Source: Gammaproteobacteria bacterium (GTDB taxonomy: Bacteria > Pseudomonadota > Gammaproteobacteria > Steroidobacterales > Steroidobacteraceae). Taken from it: a stretch of DNA of 64,000 nt. The translations under genes and the position numbers were made by a program. Positions 27,913 through 40,647 of the stretch are shown in pieces; position 1 is the stretch's first letter; each line of letters opens with the position of its first letter. Under the pieces are notes generated by a model that worked only from the letters and a program-made list of their open reading frames with translations, was not told where the DNA came from and made no database searches. The DNA is taken from NCBI GenBank assembly GCA_013289615.1, contig JABCZO010000014.1, forward strand, positions 39,101 to 103,100. Direction: 5' to 3'.

Positions 27913-27988
27913 TGGTGGGTGCTGCAGGGATCGAACCTGCGACATTCGCCGTGTAAAGGCGACGCTCTACCAGCTGAGCTAAGCACCC
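27913..27988 (-). tRNA. tRNA-Val (TAC)
   Basis: 76 nt with encoded CCA. Acceptor GGGTGCT pairs with AGCACCC, D-arm GCTC-AGCTGGTA-GAGC, anticodon loop TTTACAC reading TAC, T-arm GCAGG-TTCGATC-CCTGC, discriminator A. It lies 16 bp downstream of the lon stop. Confidence 0.97.
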
Positions 27989-28004
27989 GCCGCGACGGCA
28001 GGAT

Positions 28005-30458
<2,454 letters not shown>

Positions 30459-30513
30459 GGTTGCTCTTTTTGCCTCTCGATGACAGGTGCGGCGGTATGG
30501 CTACACAAAAATC

Positions 30514-30540
30514 AATTGGGGCGGGCACCCCCATTTCAAG
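30514..30540 (-). promoter_or_regulatory. Sigma-32 (heat-shock) promoter for lon
   Basis: On the minus strand, CTTGAAA (30540-30534) is followed after 12 bases by CCCCAATT (30521-30514). The sigma-32 consensus is CTTGAAA, 11-16 bases, CCCCATNT, so there is one clear mismatch. Transcription would start near 30506, about 48 bases before the lon GTG. lon is heat-shock controlled in E. coli, which supports the reading. Confidence 0.75.
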
Positions 30541-30591
30541 GCAGCGCCCCAATGGCCATTCGCAAGGCGGGTGGCGGCGGCCGACCGCGGC

Positions 30592-31908
<1,317 letters not shown>

Positions 31909-31971
31909 CTCTCGGCACCTCGACCGGTAAGGTCAGCCAATCTGCGCGTCGGTTCACCCGCCACCGCTATC

Positions 31972-32001
31972 TATATAGCATGGGGCCGACCGCTGAAGCA
32001 A
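31972..32001 (-). promoter_or_regulatory. Possible promoter for clpX
   Basis: On the minus strand TTGCTT (32001-31996) and TATATA (31977-31972) are 18 bases apart, a fair sigma-70 match. CCCCATGC overlaps just upstream of the -10 and could be a weak sigma-32 -10 element. The site lies 64 bp before the clpX start. Boxes are imperfect, so this is only a candidate. Confidence 0.4.
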
Positions 32002-32052
32002 AGAACTGCGTCGATCGCAAGGCCTTGTTATTTCGCGATTTTGAGCGCCGGT

Positions 32053-32679
32053 TCACGCCTTGAGGGGGGCCGGCGGGGCCACCAGGCGTTTTTCCAGCAT
32101 ACCGTCGATCAGGCCATAGGCGATGGCGTCGGCCCCGTCCATGAAATTGTCGCGGTCGGTATCGGTCTTGATCTTATCGACGCTTTGGCCGGTGTGGTGA
32201 GCCAGGATCTTGTTGAGCCGGTCACGGGTTTCCAGCATTTCTCTGGCGTGGATTTCCATATCAGCGGCCTGGCCCTGGAACCCGCCGAGGGGCTGATGAA
32301 TCATAATGCGTGAGTGCGGCAGTGCATAACGCTTGCCCTTGGCGCCGCCGGTTAACAATATCGCGCCCATGCTCGCCGCCTGGCCGATGCAGATGGTACT
32401 GACGTCCGACTTGATGAACTGCATCGTGTCGTAGATCGCCAGCCCGGCGCTGACCACGCCGCCGGGCGAGTTGATGTAGAGCGCGACGTCCTTGTCCGGA
32501 TTCTCGGACTCCAGGAACAGCAGCTGCGCGACCACCACGTTGGCCATGTAGTCGTCCACCGGACCGACGACAAACACCACGCGTTCCTTGAGCAGGCGCG
32601 AATAAATGTCGTACGAGCGCTCGCCGCGCGAGGTCTGTTCGACCACAATCGGAACCAGATTCAAACCACGTTCGTTCAT
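32053..32679 (-). CDS. clpP: ClpP, proteolytic subunit of Clp protease
   Basis: 208 residues. Catalytic triad seen as Ser103 in [11 protein letters not shown], His128 in [10 protein letters not shown] and Asp near 177 in [35 protein letters not shown] (oxyanion region) precedes it. The start at 32679 gives a short propeptide ([16 protein letters not shown]), as in E. coli ClpP. Two heptamers form the chamber served by ClpX. tig ends 21 bp upstream, so both are probably one transcript. Confidence 0.98.
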   Translation of the reverse strand: MNERGLNLVPIVVEQTSRGERSYDIYSRLLKERVVFVVGPVDDYMANVVVAQLLFLESENPDKDVALYINSPGGVVSAGLAIYDTMQFIKSDVSTICIGQAASMGAILLTGGAKGKRYALPHSRIMIHQPLGGFQGQAADMEIHAREMLETRDRLNKILAHHTGQSVDKIKTDTDRDNFMDGADAIAYGLIDGMLEKRLVAPPAPLKA

Positions 32680-32700
32680 AGACCTTCAGTGTAAGTTGTT

Positions 32701-34002
32701 TCAGGCCGTTTGGCCAAAGCCGGTCAGATCGCGAAAGCTCGAGGGCTGGTCCACGACCTTAACCTGCGTCAGCGCCCAGTCCAGCGCCTGATCCTCGAGC
32801 GCTGAGGACTCGAGCTGCTCCATCGCCTCGCGGCTGGCCAGATACTGGCGTCGCGCTTCCTGCGGATCCGGATGTGACGCGGTCACCGAATCGAGCCGCT
32901 GCTCGACGCGCGCTCGATCTACCTTCAGGCCCTGGGAGCGCACGATCTCGCTGAGCAGCAGCCCGAGTGCGACGCGCTTGCGCGCGCTTGCCTCGAAAGC
33001 CTCGCGCCCCGGAATCTGCTGCGGATCGGCCGTTCCCATGCGGCGCGCCATCTGTGCCTGCAGCTCGCGAATCTGCTCCTCGAGCATGCTGTGCGGCAGG
33101 TCGAGCGGATTGTCGCGGTACAGCGCATTGAACAGTTGCTCGCGCAGGCGCGTGCGGATCGCCTCGGCCAGTTCGCGCTCCATGCTCGCCCTGACTTCGC
33201 CGCTGAGCCGCTCGAGATCGCCGTCCGGCACACCAAACTCGCGCGCGAATTCCGCGTCTACCGGCGGCAGGCTGCGCTCCTCCACCTTGCCGACCTTGAG
33301 GTCGAATTCCGCCGCCTTGCCGGCCACCGCCTTGGCGCCATAATCCTCGGGAAACACCGCCGGGATCGTCTTGGCGTCGCCGGCGACCATGCCGACCAGG
33401 GCCTGCTCGATCTCCGTCAGTATGCGGTGCGCGCCGATCGTCACCAGCATGCTCTCGCCCTTGCCGCCGGGAAACACGGCGCCGTCGATACGGCCCTCGT
33501 ACTCGAGCGTTACCCGGTCGCCGTCGCGCGCCGGGCGCTCCACCACCGAGAAGACCGGACGCTGCGCGCGCATGCTCTCGATCATCGCGGCGACGTCGTC
33601 GTCGGTCACGGCGGCGCTGGGCCGCTCGACCGCGATGGCATCGAGCGGCTTGAGGGTGACATCGGGCAGCACCTCGAAGATCGCCGCGTAGCGCAGTTCG
33701 CTGCCGGGCTCCACCGCGATCGGCTCGATGCGCGGACCGCCGGCCGGGCGCAGCCGATGCTGGCTGACGGCCTCGGCGAAGGTGCTTTGCATCAGGTCAC
33801 TGACCGTTTGCGCATGCACCTGGCTGCCAAACTGCTGCCGCACCACGGCATAGGGTACCTTGCCAGGACGAAATCCCTTCAGGCGCGCGGTGCGCGCCAG
33901 GCGTTTGAGGCGCTGATCCACCTCGCCAGCGACCCGCTCGCCAGGCACTGCCACCTCGAGCCGTCGCTCCAGCCCTTGAGTTGTCGTCACCGATGCTTGC
34001 AT
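32701..34002 (-). CDS. tig: Trigger factor, ribosome-associated chaperone
   Basis: 433 residues from the ATG at 34002, which aligns with the usual N-terminus (MQASVTTTQGLERRLEV). A GTG ten codons upstream (34032) has a better ribosome site (AAGGAC, about 7 bases before), so an N-terminal extension is possible. The ribosome-docking signature is GFRPGKVPYAVVRQQFG near 44-60, the FKBP-type isomerase domain is near 150-240 (RDGDRVTLEYEGRIDGAVFPGG), and a helical C-terminal chaperone domain follows. It binds nascent chains at the exit tunnel. Confidence 0.94.
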   Translation of the reverse strand: MQASVTTTQGLERRLEVAVPGERVAGEVDQRLKRLARTARLKGFRPGKVPYAVVRQQFGSQVHAQTVSDLMQSTFAEAVSQHRLRPAGGPRIEPIAVEPGSELRYAAIFEVLPDVTLKPLDAIAVERPSAAVTDDDVAAMIESMRAQRPVFSVVERPARDGDRVTLEYEGRIDGAVFPGGKGESMLVTIGAHRILTEIEQALVGMVAGDAKTIPAVFPEDYGAKAVAGKAAEFDLKVGKVEERSLPPVDAEFAREFGVPDGDLERLSGEVRASMERELAEAIRTRLREQLFNALYRDNPLDLPHSMLEEQIRELQAQMARRMGTADPQQIPGREAFEASARKRVALGLLLSEIVRSQGLKVDRARVEQRLDSVTASHPDPQEARRQYLASREAMEQLESSALEDQALDWALTQVKVVDQPSSFRDLTGFGQTA

Positions 34003-34072
34003 CTTGCCGTTTACCACCGCTGCTTTGTTCACCGATCCGTCCTTGTCGAAATCCCAGTGCTGTTCGCGCCGC

Positions 34073-34156
34073 TGGTGCGAAAGGAGAGACTCGAACTCTC
34101 ACGGGTTGCCCCACTGGCTCCTAAGGCCAGCGCGTCTACCATTCCGCCACTTTCGC
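34073..34156 (-). tRNA. tRNA-Leu (TAG)
   Basis: 84 nt, class II with a long variable arm and encoded CCA. Acceptor GCGAAAG pairs with CTTTCGC, anticodon stem CTGGC/GCCAG closes the loop CTTAGGA with anticodon TAG, T-arm GAGAG-TTCGAGT-CTCTC, discriminator A. It lies 70 bp upstream of tig on the same strand. Confidence 0.96.
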
Positions 34157-34443
34157 GCATCGGCCGCCCGGAAAAGGACCAGCAATTATAGCCGAGATTA
34201 GGAGTTATCCGACGCGCCACCGGCACCTATCAGTGGCGCTGGCGATATGTCGTCCCGCCCCGGCCAGCGCCCGGGCGCCTACAGCGAGCGCGCGGCGCCA
34301 TGCGCACAGTAGAGCCCCTGACACGCAGTCGGTCACACCATCCAGCGTCGGCTCCCGGCGTCGCGCTTAGTGCCCGGCAGGGTATTGCGATAACGGAATT
34401 TAGCCTTCCGGGCCCTAGCCCGCGAGGCTCTGGCGGCGCAATA

Positions 34444-34893
34444 ATGATTTCGTTGCCTCACGAATCCCACACCTGCCGCTGCCGCTACGCGCCTGGACCC
34501 TTGAGCGGTGCCGTGCTGGCTGCGCTGCTGGGCGCGACAGCGCTGCTGACGCTTGCCGGCTGCAGCTCCATGTCGATGCCGGTATTGCGCAGCAGGGCGA
34601 GCGATGCGCCCTCGAGCAGCGCCGCTCCCGCGAGCGGCGCTGACCCGACCGCCGCGGAATGCGCGCAGCTGCGCGCAGAGATCCGTTCCAATCAGCAGGC
34701 GCTGCGCGAAGCCCCGACCATCAGTACCTCGCCGCAGATCGTGGCCGCCGCGGAGGCCAAAGCCGACAAGCGCATCGACGACACGCGCGCGCGCCTGGAT
34801 GAACTCGATTGTCGGTCCGAAGGCGACAGTTCCGGCGTCAAGGTGCGCCCGCTCGCGCCCATGCCGCCGGCCCCGGGCGGCGCCAGTCCTTAG
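34444..34893 (+). CDS. Small lipoprotein, unknown function
   Basis: 149 residues from the ATG at 34444. An earlier in-frame start (34300) adds 48 residues without signal features. The signal peptide holds LLGATALLTLAGCSS (lipobox LAGC, Cys near 39). The mature part is short: an Ala/Ser/Pro linker, a helical segment with ECAQLRAEIRSNQQALREAP and AAEAKADKRIDDTRARLDELDC (two Cys that could bond), and a Pro-rich end. No family recognised. The next gene starts within 10 bp of its stop, so the two are co-transcribed. Confidence 0.7.
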   Translation: MISLPHESHTCRCRYAPGPLSGAVLAALLGATALLTLAGCSSMSMPVLRSRASDAPSSSAAPASGADPTAAECAQLRAEIRSNQQALREAPTISTSPQIVAAAEAKADKRIDDTRARLDELDCRSEGDSSGVKVRPLAPMPPAPGGASP

Positions 34894-34901
34894 TGCGCCC
34901 C

Positions 34902-35369
34902 GTGAGCCGAGGCTTCGTTCGCGAGTCTGATTCAGACGCACCCGAGGCGCTGCCGGACCGGGCGATCAGCCCGCATCCGAACTTCGTCACCAGCACGGGC
35001 CTCGCCAAGATCGATGCACGGCTGCGCGAACTGGAAACGCTGCGCAGCACGGCGCTCACGGCCGGCGATCGATCCGCGCTGGCAGGCATTGAGCGCGACC
35101 TGCGCTACTGGAAGCAGCGGCGCAGTAGCGCACGCATCATCGCTCCGCCCGCCGCGCCCGAGATCGTGCGTTTCGGTGTCGCAGTGAGCCTGCAGTTCGA
35201 CGACGGTGCAGAACGACGCTATCGGCTCGTGGGAGAAGATGAGGCCGACCCGCCAGCCGGCCTCATCAGCTGGACGTCGCCGGTCGGCAGCGCACTGATC
35301 GGCAGGCGCGCCGGGGAGAGCGTGCAGCTCGCCGGCCGCCAGGCGGAAATCATCGCCATGCAGGCCTAA
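34902..35369 (+). CDS. GreA/GreB-family protein with altered coiled-coil tip
   Basis: 155 residues from GTG at 34902 (MSRGFVRESDSDAPEALPDR), an N-terminus shared by a GreB-like subfamily; a GTG at 34893 is also possible. A short helical hairpin (about 30-75) is followed by an FKBP-like C-terminal domain (VRFGVAVSLQFDDGAERRYRLVGEDEADPPAGLISWTSPVG, written here only as the span 90-130) ending LIGRRAGESVQL. Gre factors enter the RNA polymerase secondary channel. The acidic pair at the coiled-coil tip that promotes transcript cleavage in GreA/GreB is not evident (TAGDRSALAGIERDL), so it may act on RNA polymerase without cleavage. Confidence 0.8.
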   Translation: MSRGFVRESDSDAPEALPDRAISPHPNFVTSTGLAKIDARLRELETLRSTALTAGDRSALAGIERDLRYWKQRRSSARIIAPPAAPEIVRFGVAVSLQFDDGAERRYRLVGEDEADPPAGLISWTSPVGSALIGRRAGESVQLAGRQAEIIAMQA

Positions 35370-35386
35370 AGCGCGCTACTGGCCGA

Positions 35387-36313
35387 TCACGCAGCGACCA
35401 TCGGCTTCAGGCGTCGGGGCAGGCTGGCGTCGAGCAGCGTCCATCCCGGGCAGGCGATCGGCGTTTGAGCAGTGTCCATATCCAGCCATCTGGCCGGCGC
35501 GATCACCTGCTTGTCGCAGCATGGATTGAGCCATGCGCCCCACCAGGAAAAGGTGCTGTTGGCAATGATGTGATGCCGGCACAGTGACATCAGGCGCAGG
35601 TCTTCATGTGCCGCGGCCTCGTCGTTGTGATCCACCACGACAAAGCGCTGGTCGCCGCGCAACCAGTCCCTGGCAAACGCAACATCGTCGGAGAAGACGA
35701 AGAACGTGGTTTGTCGCTCCTGCTCCAATATATGGCCGATGGCGTGCTCGTAATAGGCGATCGGCAGCATCATGTCCGACTCAAAGAACGCGCCGTAGTC
35801 GCCGCGGCGCAAGTGCAGCGACACCGGATTCCTGGCCGCGGCGATGCGCTTCGCGACCTCCAGATTCCTGCCGCGGAGCGGTTCGATCAGCGACAGCTCC
35901 TGCCGCAACTCGCTCTCGACTTCCCGAACCAGCGAATAGTCCTGCCAGAAGCCGTGCAGATACACGGTGCGGGTGTCGCGCCGGATTCGTAGTTCGTGGT
36001 GGAACTGGCAGCGCTTCGGCGACTGGCGGACGACCTGGGTCTTGCACAGCCTGCGCAGCTGTCGCGCGACCTGTTGTAGCCGCGGCTGATCGGTCACCGC
36101 CAGCCTATCTAGGTAGCTCGACTCTCTGACCGGCGCGGCTATCGCGAAGTGCTGCAGCAGGACCGAGCGCGGATGGCCGTGCGAGTGCAGAAGATGCGGC
36201 AGCTGGTGTGCAACCCGCAGCGTCGCACCGTGGCGCTTGGCTAAACACCTGCCGGCGGCGTACTGGAACAACTGGTTTCCCAGGCCGCCGCACTGCTTGA
36301 CTACTACCTGCAT
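35387..36313 (-). CDS. Alpha-1,2-fucosyltransferase-like glycosyltransferase (GT11)
   Basis: 308 residues from the ATG at 36313, which has GGAGG six bases upstream; a longer frame begins at 36334. GT11 motifs are visible: GGLGNQLFQYAAGR at 10-23, LHLRRGDYGAFF near 170 (the HxRRxD donor-binding motif) and IIANSTFSWWGAWLN near 255. GT11 enzymes transfer fucose from GDP-fucose to galactose, and similar proteins act in O-antigen and lipid-linked glycan assembly. It stands outside the polysaccharide locus, converging with the Gre-like gene with 17 bp between stops. No GDP-fucose genes are in the window. Confidence 0.88.
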   Translation of the reverse strand: MQVVVKQCGGLGNQLFQYAAGRCLAKRHGATLRVAHQLPHLLHSHGHPRSVLLQHFAIAAPVRESSYLDRLAVTDQPRLQQVARQLRRLCKTQVVRQSPKRCQFHHELRIRRDTRTVYLHGFWQDYSLVREVESELRQELSLIEPLRGRNLEVAKRIAAARNPVSLHLRRGDYGAFFESDMMLPIAYYEHAIGHILEQERQTTFFVFSDDVAFARDWLRGDQRFVVVDHNDEAAAHEDLRLMSLCRHHIIANSTFSWWGAWLNPCCDKQVIAPARWLDMDTAQTPIACPGWTLLDASLPRRLKPMVAA

Positions 36314-36758
36314 GATTGCCTCCATCGTGTCCACTGATGCACGCGCCGCGCTGCCGGACCGCGTGCGGGATCATTCAAAGACAAAGGCAAGTGAGCCGTC
36401 TACGTAAGAAATGCCTGACTGACAGCGCGGATATTCCTACATGGTCGCCCGTTGCGGCCATACCGGCAGGCTGGCATCGGCGAATTCCAAAAGTTCCTGA
36501 GGAGCAGTGTCGAGATGCCGGGCCGCCGCGGCAGCACGCAGGCGGTCGGTCTGCCCCCTGGCGCGCCGTCGTTCACTTGGTCATTGCAACGCTCGGCGGC
36601 CGCGGCAACCGACAGGCAGGAATTGATCATTTTCTACTCGCTGGTGCCGGCTGCATGCGCCACGCCCCGCGAATGTCGCGTGCCGGGATTTACTATAGGA
36701 AACTCAGAGACTTGGACTGACGGCAGCCCCGTCACGACTGCATCCACCCGATTGCCGA
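36314..36758. other. Intergenic region, no gene seen
   Basis: 445 bp between the fucosyltransferase start and the oxidase stop. Open frames here are short, lack plausible ribosome sites and show no family features. It should contain the fucosyltransferase promoter, but no clear boxes were recognised. Confidence 0.5.
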
Positions 36759-39700
36759 CTAACTACTGAGCAACTCGTCTAGCAATCGCGCTGCATGCAG
36801 TGCCTGCCGCTGCGCTCCATCGCGTATCTGGTGGCGGCAGCTGGTGCCATCCGCAACAATGACGGCGTCGGGCTGTTTGCGTATTGCCGGAAGCAGATTG
36901 GCTTCGGCCATTTGCATTGACACGGTGTAGTGATCGGCTTGATAACCAAAGCTGCCCGCCATACCGCAACACGAACTCTCGATCAGCTCGGGTGTAGCGC
37001 CCGGAATGAGTCGCAGCACGTCGAGAATGGGACTGACCGCGCCAAATGCCTTTTGATGACAGTGCGCGTGAACCAGCAGCGGTGAATCGAGCGCACCAAG
37101 TTGCAGTTTGAAACGCCCCGCGTTCACTTCCTGTGACACGAACTCTTCAAACAGCAAAGCCTGTGTCGATACGATCCGTGCCTTCTCGCCAAGACCCATG
37201 ACCAGTGCTTCGTCGCGCAGGGTCAACAAGCACGAGGGCTCGAGACCGACGATCGCCAGCCCCGCACGAGCAAACGGTAACAGCGCATCAATTAACTCTC
37301 CAACCTTCGCTTTTGCCCTCTGGACCATGCCGCTGCTCAGGTAGGTACGACCGCAGCAATAATGCCCATTCTTCCTGGTCACGCTGCCAATGAGGTAGCC
37401 GGCCGCGCGCAACACCCGGGCTGCGGCTAGCGCGTTTTCGCTCTCAAATATACCGTTGAAGGTATCGACGAACAGCACAGCGGCTCTTTGCCCGGCGGCG
37501 CCGGCCGCCAGAAGCTCCTGCCTACTGGCCAACAGCTTTGAATCGGGCGAACGCCAGAACGTGTCGGATCGCCAACTGGGCAGCGAGCGCCGTGCCGAGA
37601 AGCCCGCGATTTTTTCGCTCAGCCACGCGGCCGCAGGGATTGTGTTGCGTAGGTTCAGGAGCCCGGATACACGACTCCCCGCAGCGGCGTATGCAGGTAA
37701 ATGCGCAACCAGGTGATCCTGCAACGTATACCCGTGTCGACCCTTATAGTGAGACAGAAACTCGATTTTCATTTTCGACATGTCCACGCCCGTGGGACAC
37801 TCGCGCTTGCATCCCTTACAACCCACACACAGCGCCATCGTGGCGTGCATCGCTTCGCTGGTGAATGCATTCGCTCCGAGCTGCCCTGATAGGGCAAGTC
37901 TCAGGGTGTTGGCGCGACCTCGCGTGAGATGCTGTTCGTCGCGGGTGGCACGATAGCTTGGACACATGGTGCCGGCGTCGAACTTGCGGCAGTGACCATT
38001 GTTGTTGCACATCTCCACGGCTTTCGCGAAACCGCCAGTGGTATCGCCGCCGCTGCCGGGTGGCGAAATCGCTTCGCTCATTGGATCGTTCTGCACATTC
38101 CAGGCCGACCAGTCGAGTGCCGGCTCGAGCGACATGGTGCGATAGGGATTCGGAGCTGACGGGGGCGGGAAGCGAAACAGCGCATGCTCATCCATACTCG
38201 GTGTATCCACGATCTTTCCGGGATTGAAGAGGCCGATCGGATCGAGGTGTTGCTTAATGGCGCGGAAGGCGTCGTTGATCGCCGCACCGAACTGCCACTC
38301 AATCCATTCTCCCCGGCACAAACCGTCACCGTGCTCCCCGCTATAGGCGCCCTTGTACTTGCGCACCAGCGCCGAGGCCTCCTGTGCGATGGCCCGCATC
38401 TTGGCCGCACCGCCATTCGGGCCATCGCGCCGCATGTCCAGGATTGGCCGCACGTGCAACGTGCCTACGGACGCGTGCGCATACCAGGTCCCGTGAGTGC
38501 CGTGCCTGGCGAATACCTCGCTCAATGCGTCGGTATAGTCGGCCAGATGCCGCAATGGGACTGCACAATCTTCGATAAAACTCACCGGCTTGCCGTCACC
38601 CTTGAGGCTCATCATGATGTTGAGGCCGGCTTTGCGCACTTCCCATAGTTGCTTTTGCGTACCGGCATCCGCTACCTCAACGACGCTGCCGGGAGAGCCC
38701 AGGTCGCCCATCAGCGCTACCAGACCCCTTAACCGCGCCAGCACGCTTTGCCGGTCGTCGCCGGTAAATTCCACGAGCAAAATCGCCGCCGGAGCGCCGA
38801 TCAAGGCCGCCTCCACGGTTGCGCGAAAAGCGGGATTGCTGAGGCTCAGTTCAATCATGATGCGATCGACCAACTCGACCGCGCTCGGAGCCAGCTTCAC
38901 AATGTGTTGAGGAGCCGACATCGCCGCCTGGAAAGTGGGAAAATTCACGACCCCCAGCGCCCTAAATCGCGGCAACGGCGACAGCTGCAGGGTAAGGCTC
39001 TTGGTATAGGCCAAAGTGCCTTCCGCACCGATCAGCAGGTGTGCAAGGTTCACGCTGCCGTCTTCGGTATACGGCCGTTCGCCCTGGTTGTTGAAGATAT
39101 CCAGGTTATAGCCGGCCACTCGTCTCAGGACTTTGGGCCAGCGGGTCTCGATCTCGCTGCGGTTCTTGCGCGCCAAAGCACTGACAAATTCCGCGATCTC
39201 AGTGGCTCGTCCAACTGATCGCGCGACCGGGCCGAAGTCGACCAGCGCACCGTCGGAAAGCCATGCCCGAACGCCCAGTACGTTATGCACCATATTGCCG
39301 TAGGCGATGGAGCGCGAGCCGCAGGAGTTATTGCCCGCCATGCCACCCAATGTCGCCTGGGCGCTGGTGGACACGTCCACCGGAAACCAAAGCCCATGCT
39401 GCTTGAGTTGCCCGTTCAGCTGATCGAGTACCACACCGGGCTCAACGGTCGCGGTGCGTGCGATAACATCCACGTCGAGGACATTGCGCAGATACTTGGA
39501 GTTGTCGATGATCAGGGCGGCGCCGGTCGTCTGACCGCACTGGCTGGTTCCAGCGCCGCGCGCCAGGACGGGTACGCGCAGGTCGCGCGCGACGGCAATC
39601 GCTGTGGTGATGTCCAGCTGGTTCCTTGGAACAAATACGCCGACTGGCATGATCTGATAAATCGATGCATCGGTGGCATATCGACCGCACGACGCAGCAT

Positions 39701-39791
39701 CGAACAACACCTCACCTTCGGTCTCACGCCGCAACCGCGCCGCCAGCAGGTGGCGCACTTCGGCCGCTGGCGCCACGAGCCGGGGCGTCAT
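36759..39791 (-). CDS. Fused FAD-linked oxidase / Fe-S protein (2-hydroxyacid dehydrogenase type)
   Basis: 1010 residues. N-terminal FAD_binding_4 domain with VPVLARGAGTSQCGQTTGAA near 74 and GNNSCGSRSIAYGNM near 155, an FAD-oxidase C domain (YAHASVGTLHVRPILDMR near 440, HGDGLC near 485), then a ferredoxin-like part with ALCVGCKGCKRECPTGVDMSKMK near 655, and a CCG domain near the end (VHAHCHQKAF and SSCCGMAGSFGYQ). This is the GlcD-GlcF fusion layout of YdiJ-like D-2-hydroxyacid/2-hydroxyglutarate dehydrogenases. The lone N-terminal Cys motif of the usual pair of 4Fe-4S clusters appears as NNNGHCRKFDAGTMCPSY. It overlaps the GntR regulator stop by 4 bp. A glycolate- or lactate-type substrate is inferred from the divergent genes. 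Confidence 0.88.
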   Translation of the reverse strand: MTPRLVAPAAEVRHLLAARLRRETEGEVLFDAASCGRYATDASIYQIMPVGVFVPRNQLDITTAIAVARDLRVPVLARGAGTSQCGQTTGAALIIDNSKYLRNVLDVDVIARTATVEPGVVLDQLNGQLKQHGLWFPVDVSTSAQATLGGMAGNNSCGSRSIAYGNMVHNVLGVRAWLSDGALVDFGPVARSVGRATEIAEFVSALARKNRSEIETRWPKVLRRVAGYNLDIFNNQGERPYTEDGSVNLAHLLIGAEGTLAYTKSLTLQLSPLPRFRALGVVNFPTFQAAMSAPQHIVKLAPSAVELVDRIMIELSLSNPAFRATVEAALIGAPAAILLVEFTGDDRQSVLARLRGLVALMGDLGSPGSVVEVADAGTQKQLWEVRKAGLNIMMSLKGDGKPVSFIEDCAVPLRHLADYTDALSEVFARHGTHGTWYAHASVGTLHVRPILDMRRDGPNGGAAKMRAIAQEASALVRKYKGAYSGEHGDGLCRGEWIEWQFGAAINDAFRAIKQHLDPIGLFNPGKIVDTPSMDEHALFRFPPPSAPNPYRTMSLEPALDWSAWNVQNDPMSEAISPPGSGGDTTGGFAKAVEMCNNNGHCRKFDAGTMCPSYRATRDEQHLTRGRANTLRLALSGQLGANAFTSEAMHATMALCVGCKGCKRECPTGVDMSKMKIEFLSHYKGRHGYTLQDHLVAHLPAYAAAGSRVSGLLNLRNTIPAAAWLSEKIAGFSARRSLPSWRSDTFWRSPDSKLLASRQELLAAGAAGQRAAVLFVDTFNGIFESENALAAARVLRAAGYLIGSVTRKNGHYCCGRTYLSSGMVQRAKAKVGELIDALLPFARAGLAIVGLEPSCLLTLRDEALVMGLGEKARIVSTQALLFEEFVSQEVNAGRFKLQLGALDSPLLVHAHCHQKAFGAVSPILDVLRLIPGATPELIESSCCGMAGSFGYQADHYTVSMQMAEANLLPAIRKQPDAVIVADGTSCRHQIRDGAQRQALHAARLLDELLSS

Positions 39792-40489
39792 GTTGCTCCG
39801 GGCTCGGCGGCAACTGACGAGTGAGCGTCACCGGTTCGCATCAGCTCCAGGACGACGTCGCGCTTGCGCAGTACGTGCTCCACCAGCACCGTGCGCGCTG
39901 CAACGGAATCGCGTGCATCGAGCGCCTCGAGCATTTGCTCGTGTTGCTTCATCGCGAGTTTCCACATTGGTTTGTTTTGATTGGTGCGAAACCGCAACGA
40001 CTGCACGCGCGCATTGATCTCTCGATAAGTCTTGCTCAACAACGGATTCTTGGCGGCGCTATTGATGGCAACGTGAATGCGCGCATTGAACCGGTAGTAA
40101 CCGGACAGATCACTGCGGGTAAAGCACGCCAGCATTTCATAGTGAAGGGCCCGAATCTCCGCCAATTCACTGTCTGTTATGCGCTGCGCTGCCAATTCGC
40201 CCGACATGCCTTCCAGTCCTGCCAGCACTTCAAAGGCGTGCACTACATCGCTTTCACTGAGCCGCACCGCCACTGCCCCGCGATTGGGCAACAGATCGAC
40301 CAGGCCCTCGGCGGCCATCAACTTGATGGCCTCCCTCAGCGGCGTGCGCGATATGCACAGCAACGCACATAGCTCGCGCTCGTTGAGCTTCGCACCGGGC
40401 GCAATGCGTCCCTCCACCAACATCTCGCGCAGACGTAATGCGACCTCATCGTGCAGCGTGCGCCTGGGGATCTGGATTACTTCTGCCAT
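39788..40489 (-). CDS. GntR-family regulator, FadR (FCD) subfamily
   Basis: 233 residues. N-terminal winged helix-turn-helix (LHDEVALRLREMLVEGRIAPG, then NERELCALLCISRTPLREAI, near 12-60) and the C-terminal all-helical FCD ligand domain with the metal-binding Asp and His residues (YYRFNARIHVAIN near 125, MKQHEQMLEALDARD near 185). FCD regulators usually bind small carboxylates and repress adjacent catabolic genes. Its ATG-side neighbour diverges toward the aminotransferase, and its 3' end overlaps the oxidase gene, so it probably controls both. Confidence 0.9.
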   Translation of the reverse strand: MAEVIQIPRRTLHDEVALRLREMLVEGRIAPGAKLNERELCALLCISRTPLREAIKLMAAEGLVDLLPNRGAVAVRLSESDVVHAFEVLAGLEGMSGELAAQRITDSELAEIRALHYEMLACFTRSDLSGYYRFNARIHVAINSAAKNPLLSKTYREINARVQSLRFRTNQNKPMWKLAMKQHEQMLEALDARDSVAARTVLVEHVLRKRDVVLELMRTGDAHSSVAAEPGAT

Positions 40490-40579
40490 GCCTTGAATCC
40501 TGAAAGTCAGTTTGAATGCATTTTGCAGGTAGTATCAATGCAATATTATAAGCCTTTTAGCGCTATCTGAGCTGACAAT

Positions 40580-40600
40580 TTGTATTTTGAATTCAAATAT
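40580..40600. promoter_or_regulatory. Candidate operator in the GntR/aminotransferase divergent region
   Basis: The 12-bp perfect palindrome TTTGAATTCAAA (40586-40597), within an AT-rich stretch, lies in the 158-bp gap between the divergent regulator and aminotransferase genes, about 50 bp before the latter. FCD-type regulators bind short palindromes in such positions; the match to this particular protein is inferred. Confidence 0.4.
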
Positions 40601-40647
40601 GCAACGCTGCCGACCGATCCCTGGCAGGCGTTGTTCCGGGAGCGGCG

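Noticed and set aside
34333..34941. Minus-strand open frame of 202 codons opposite the small lipoprotein
   Set aside because: Arg/Gly-rich antisense of a coding region with a real lipobox on the plus strand.
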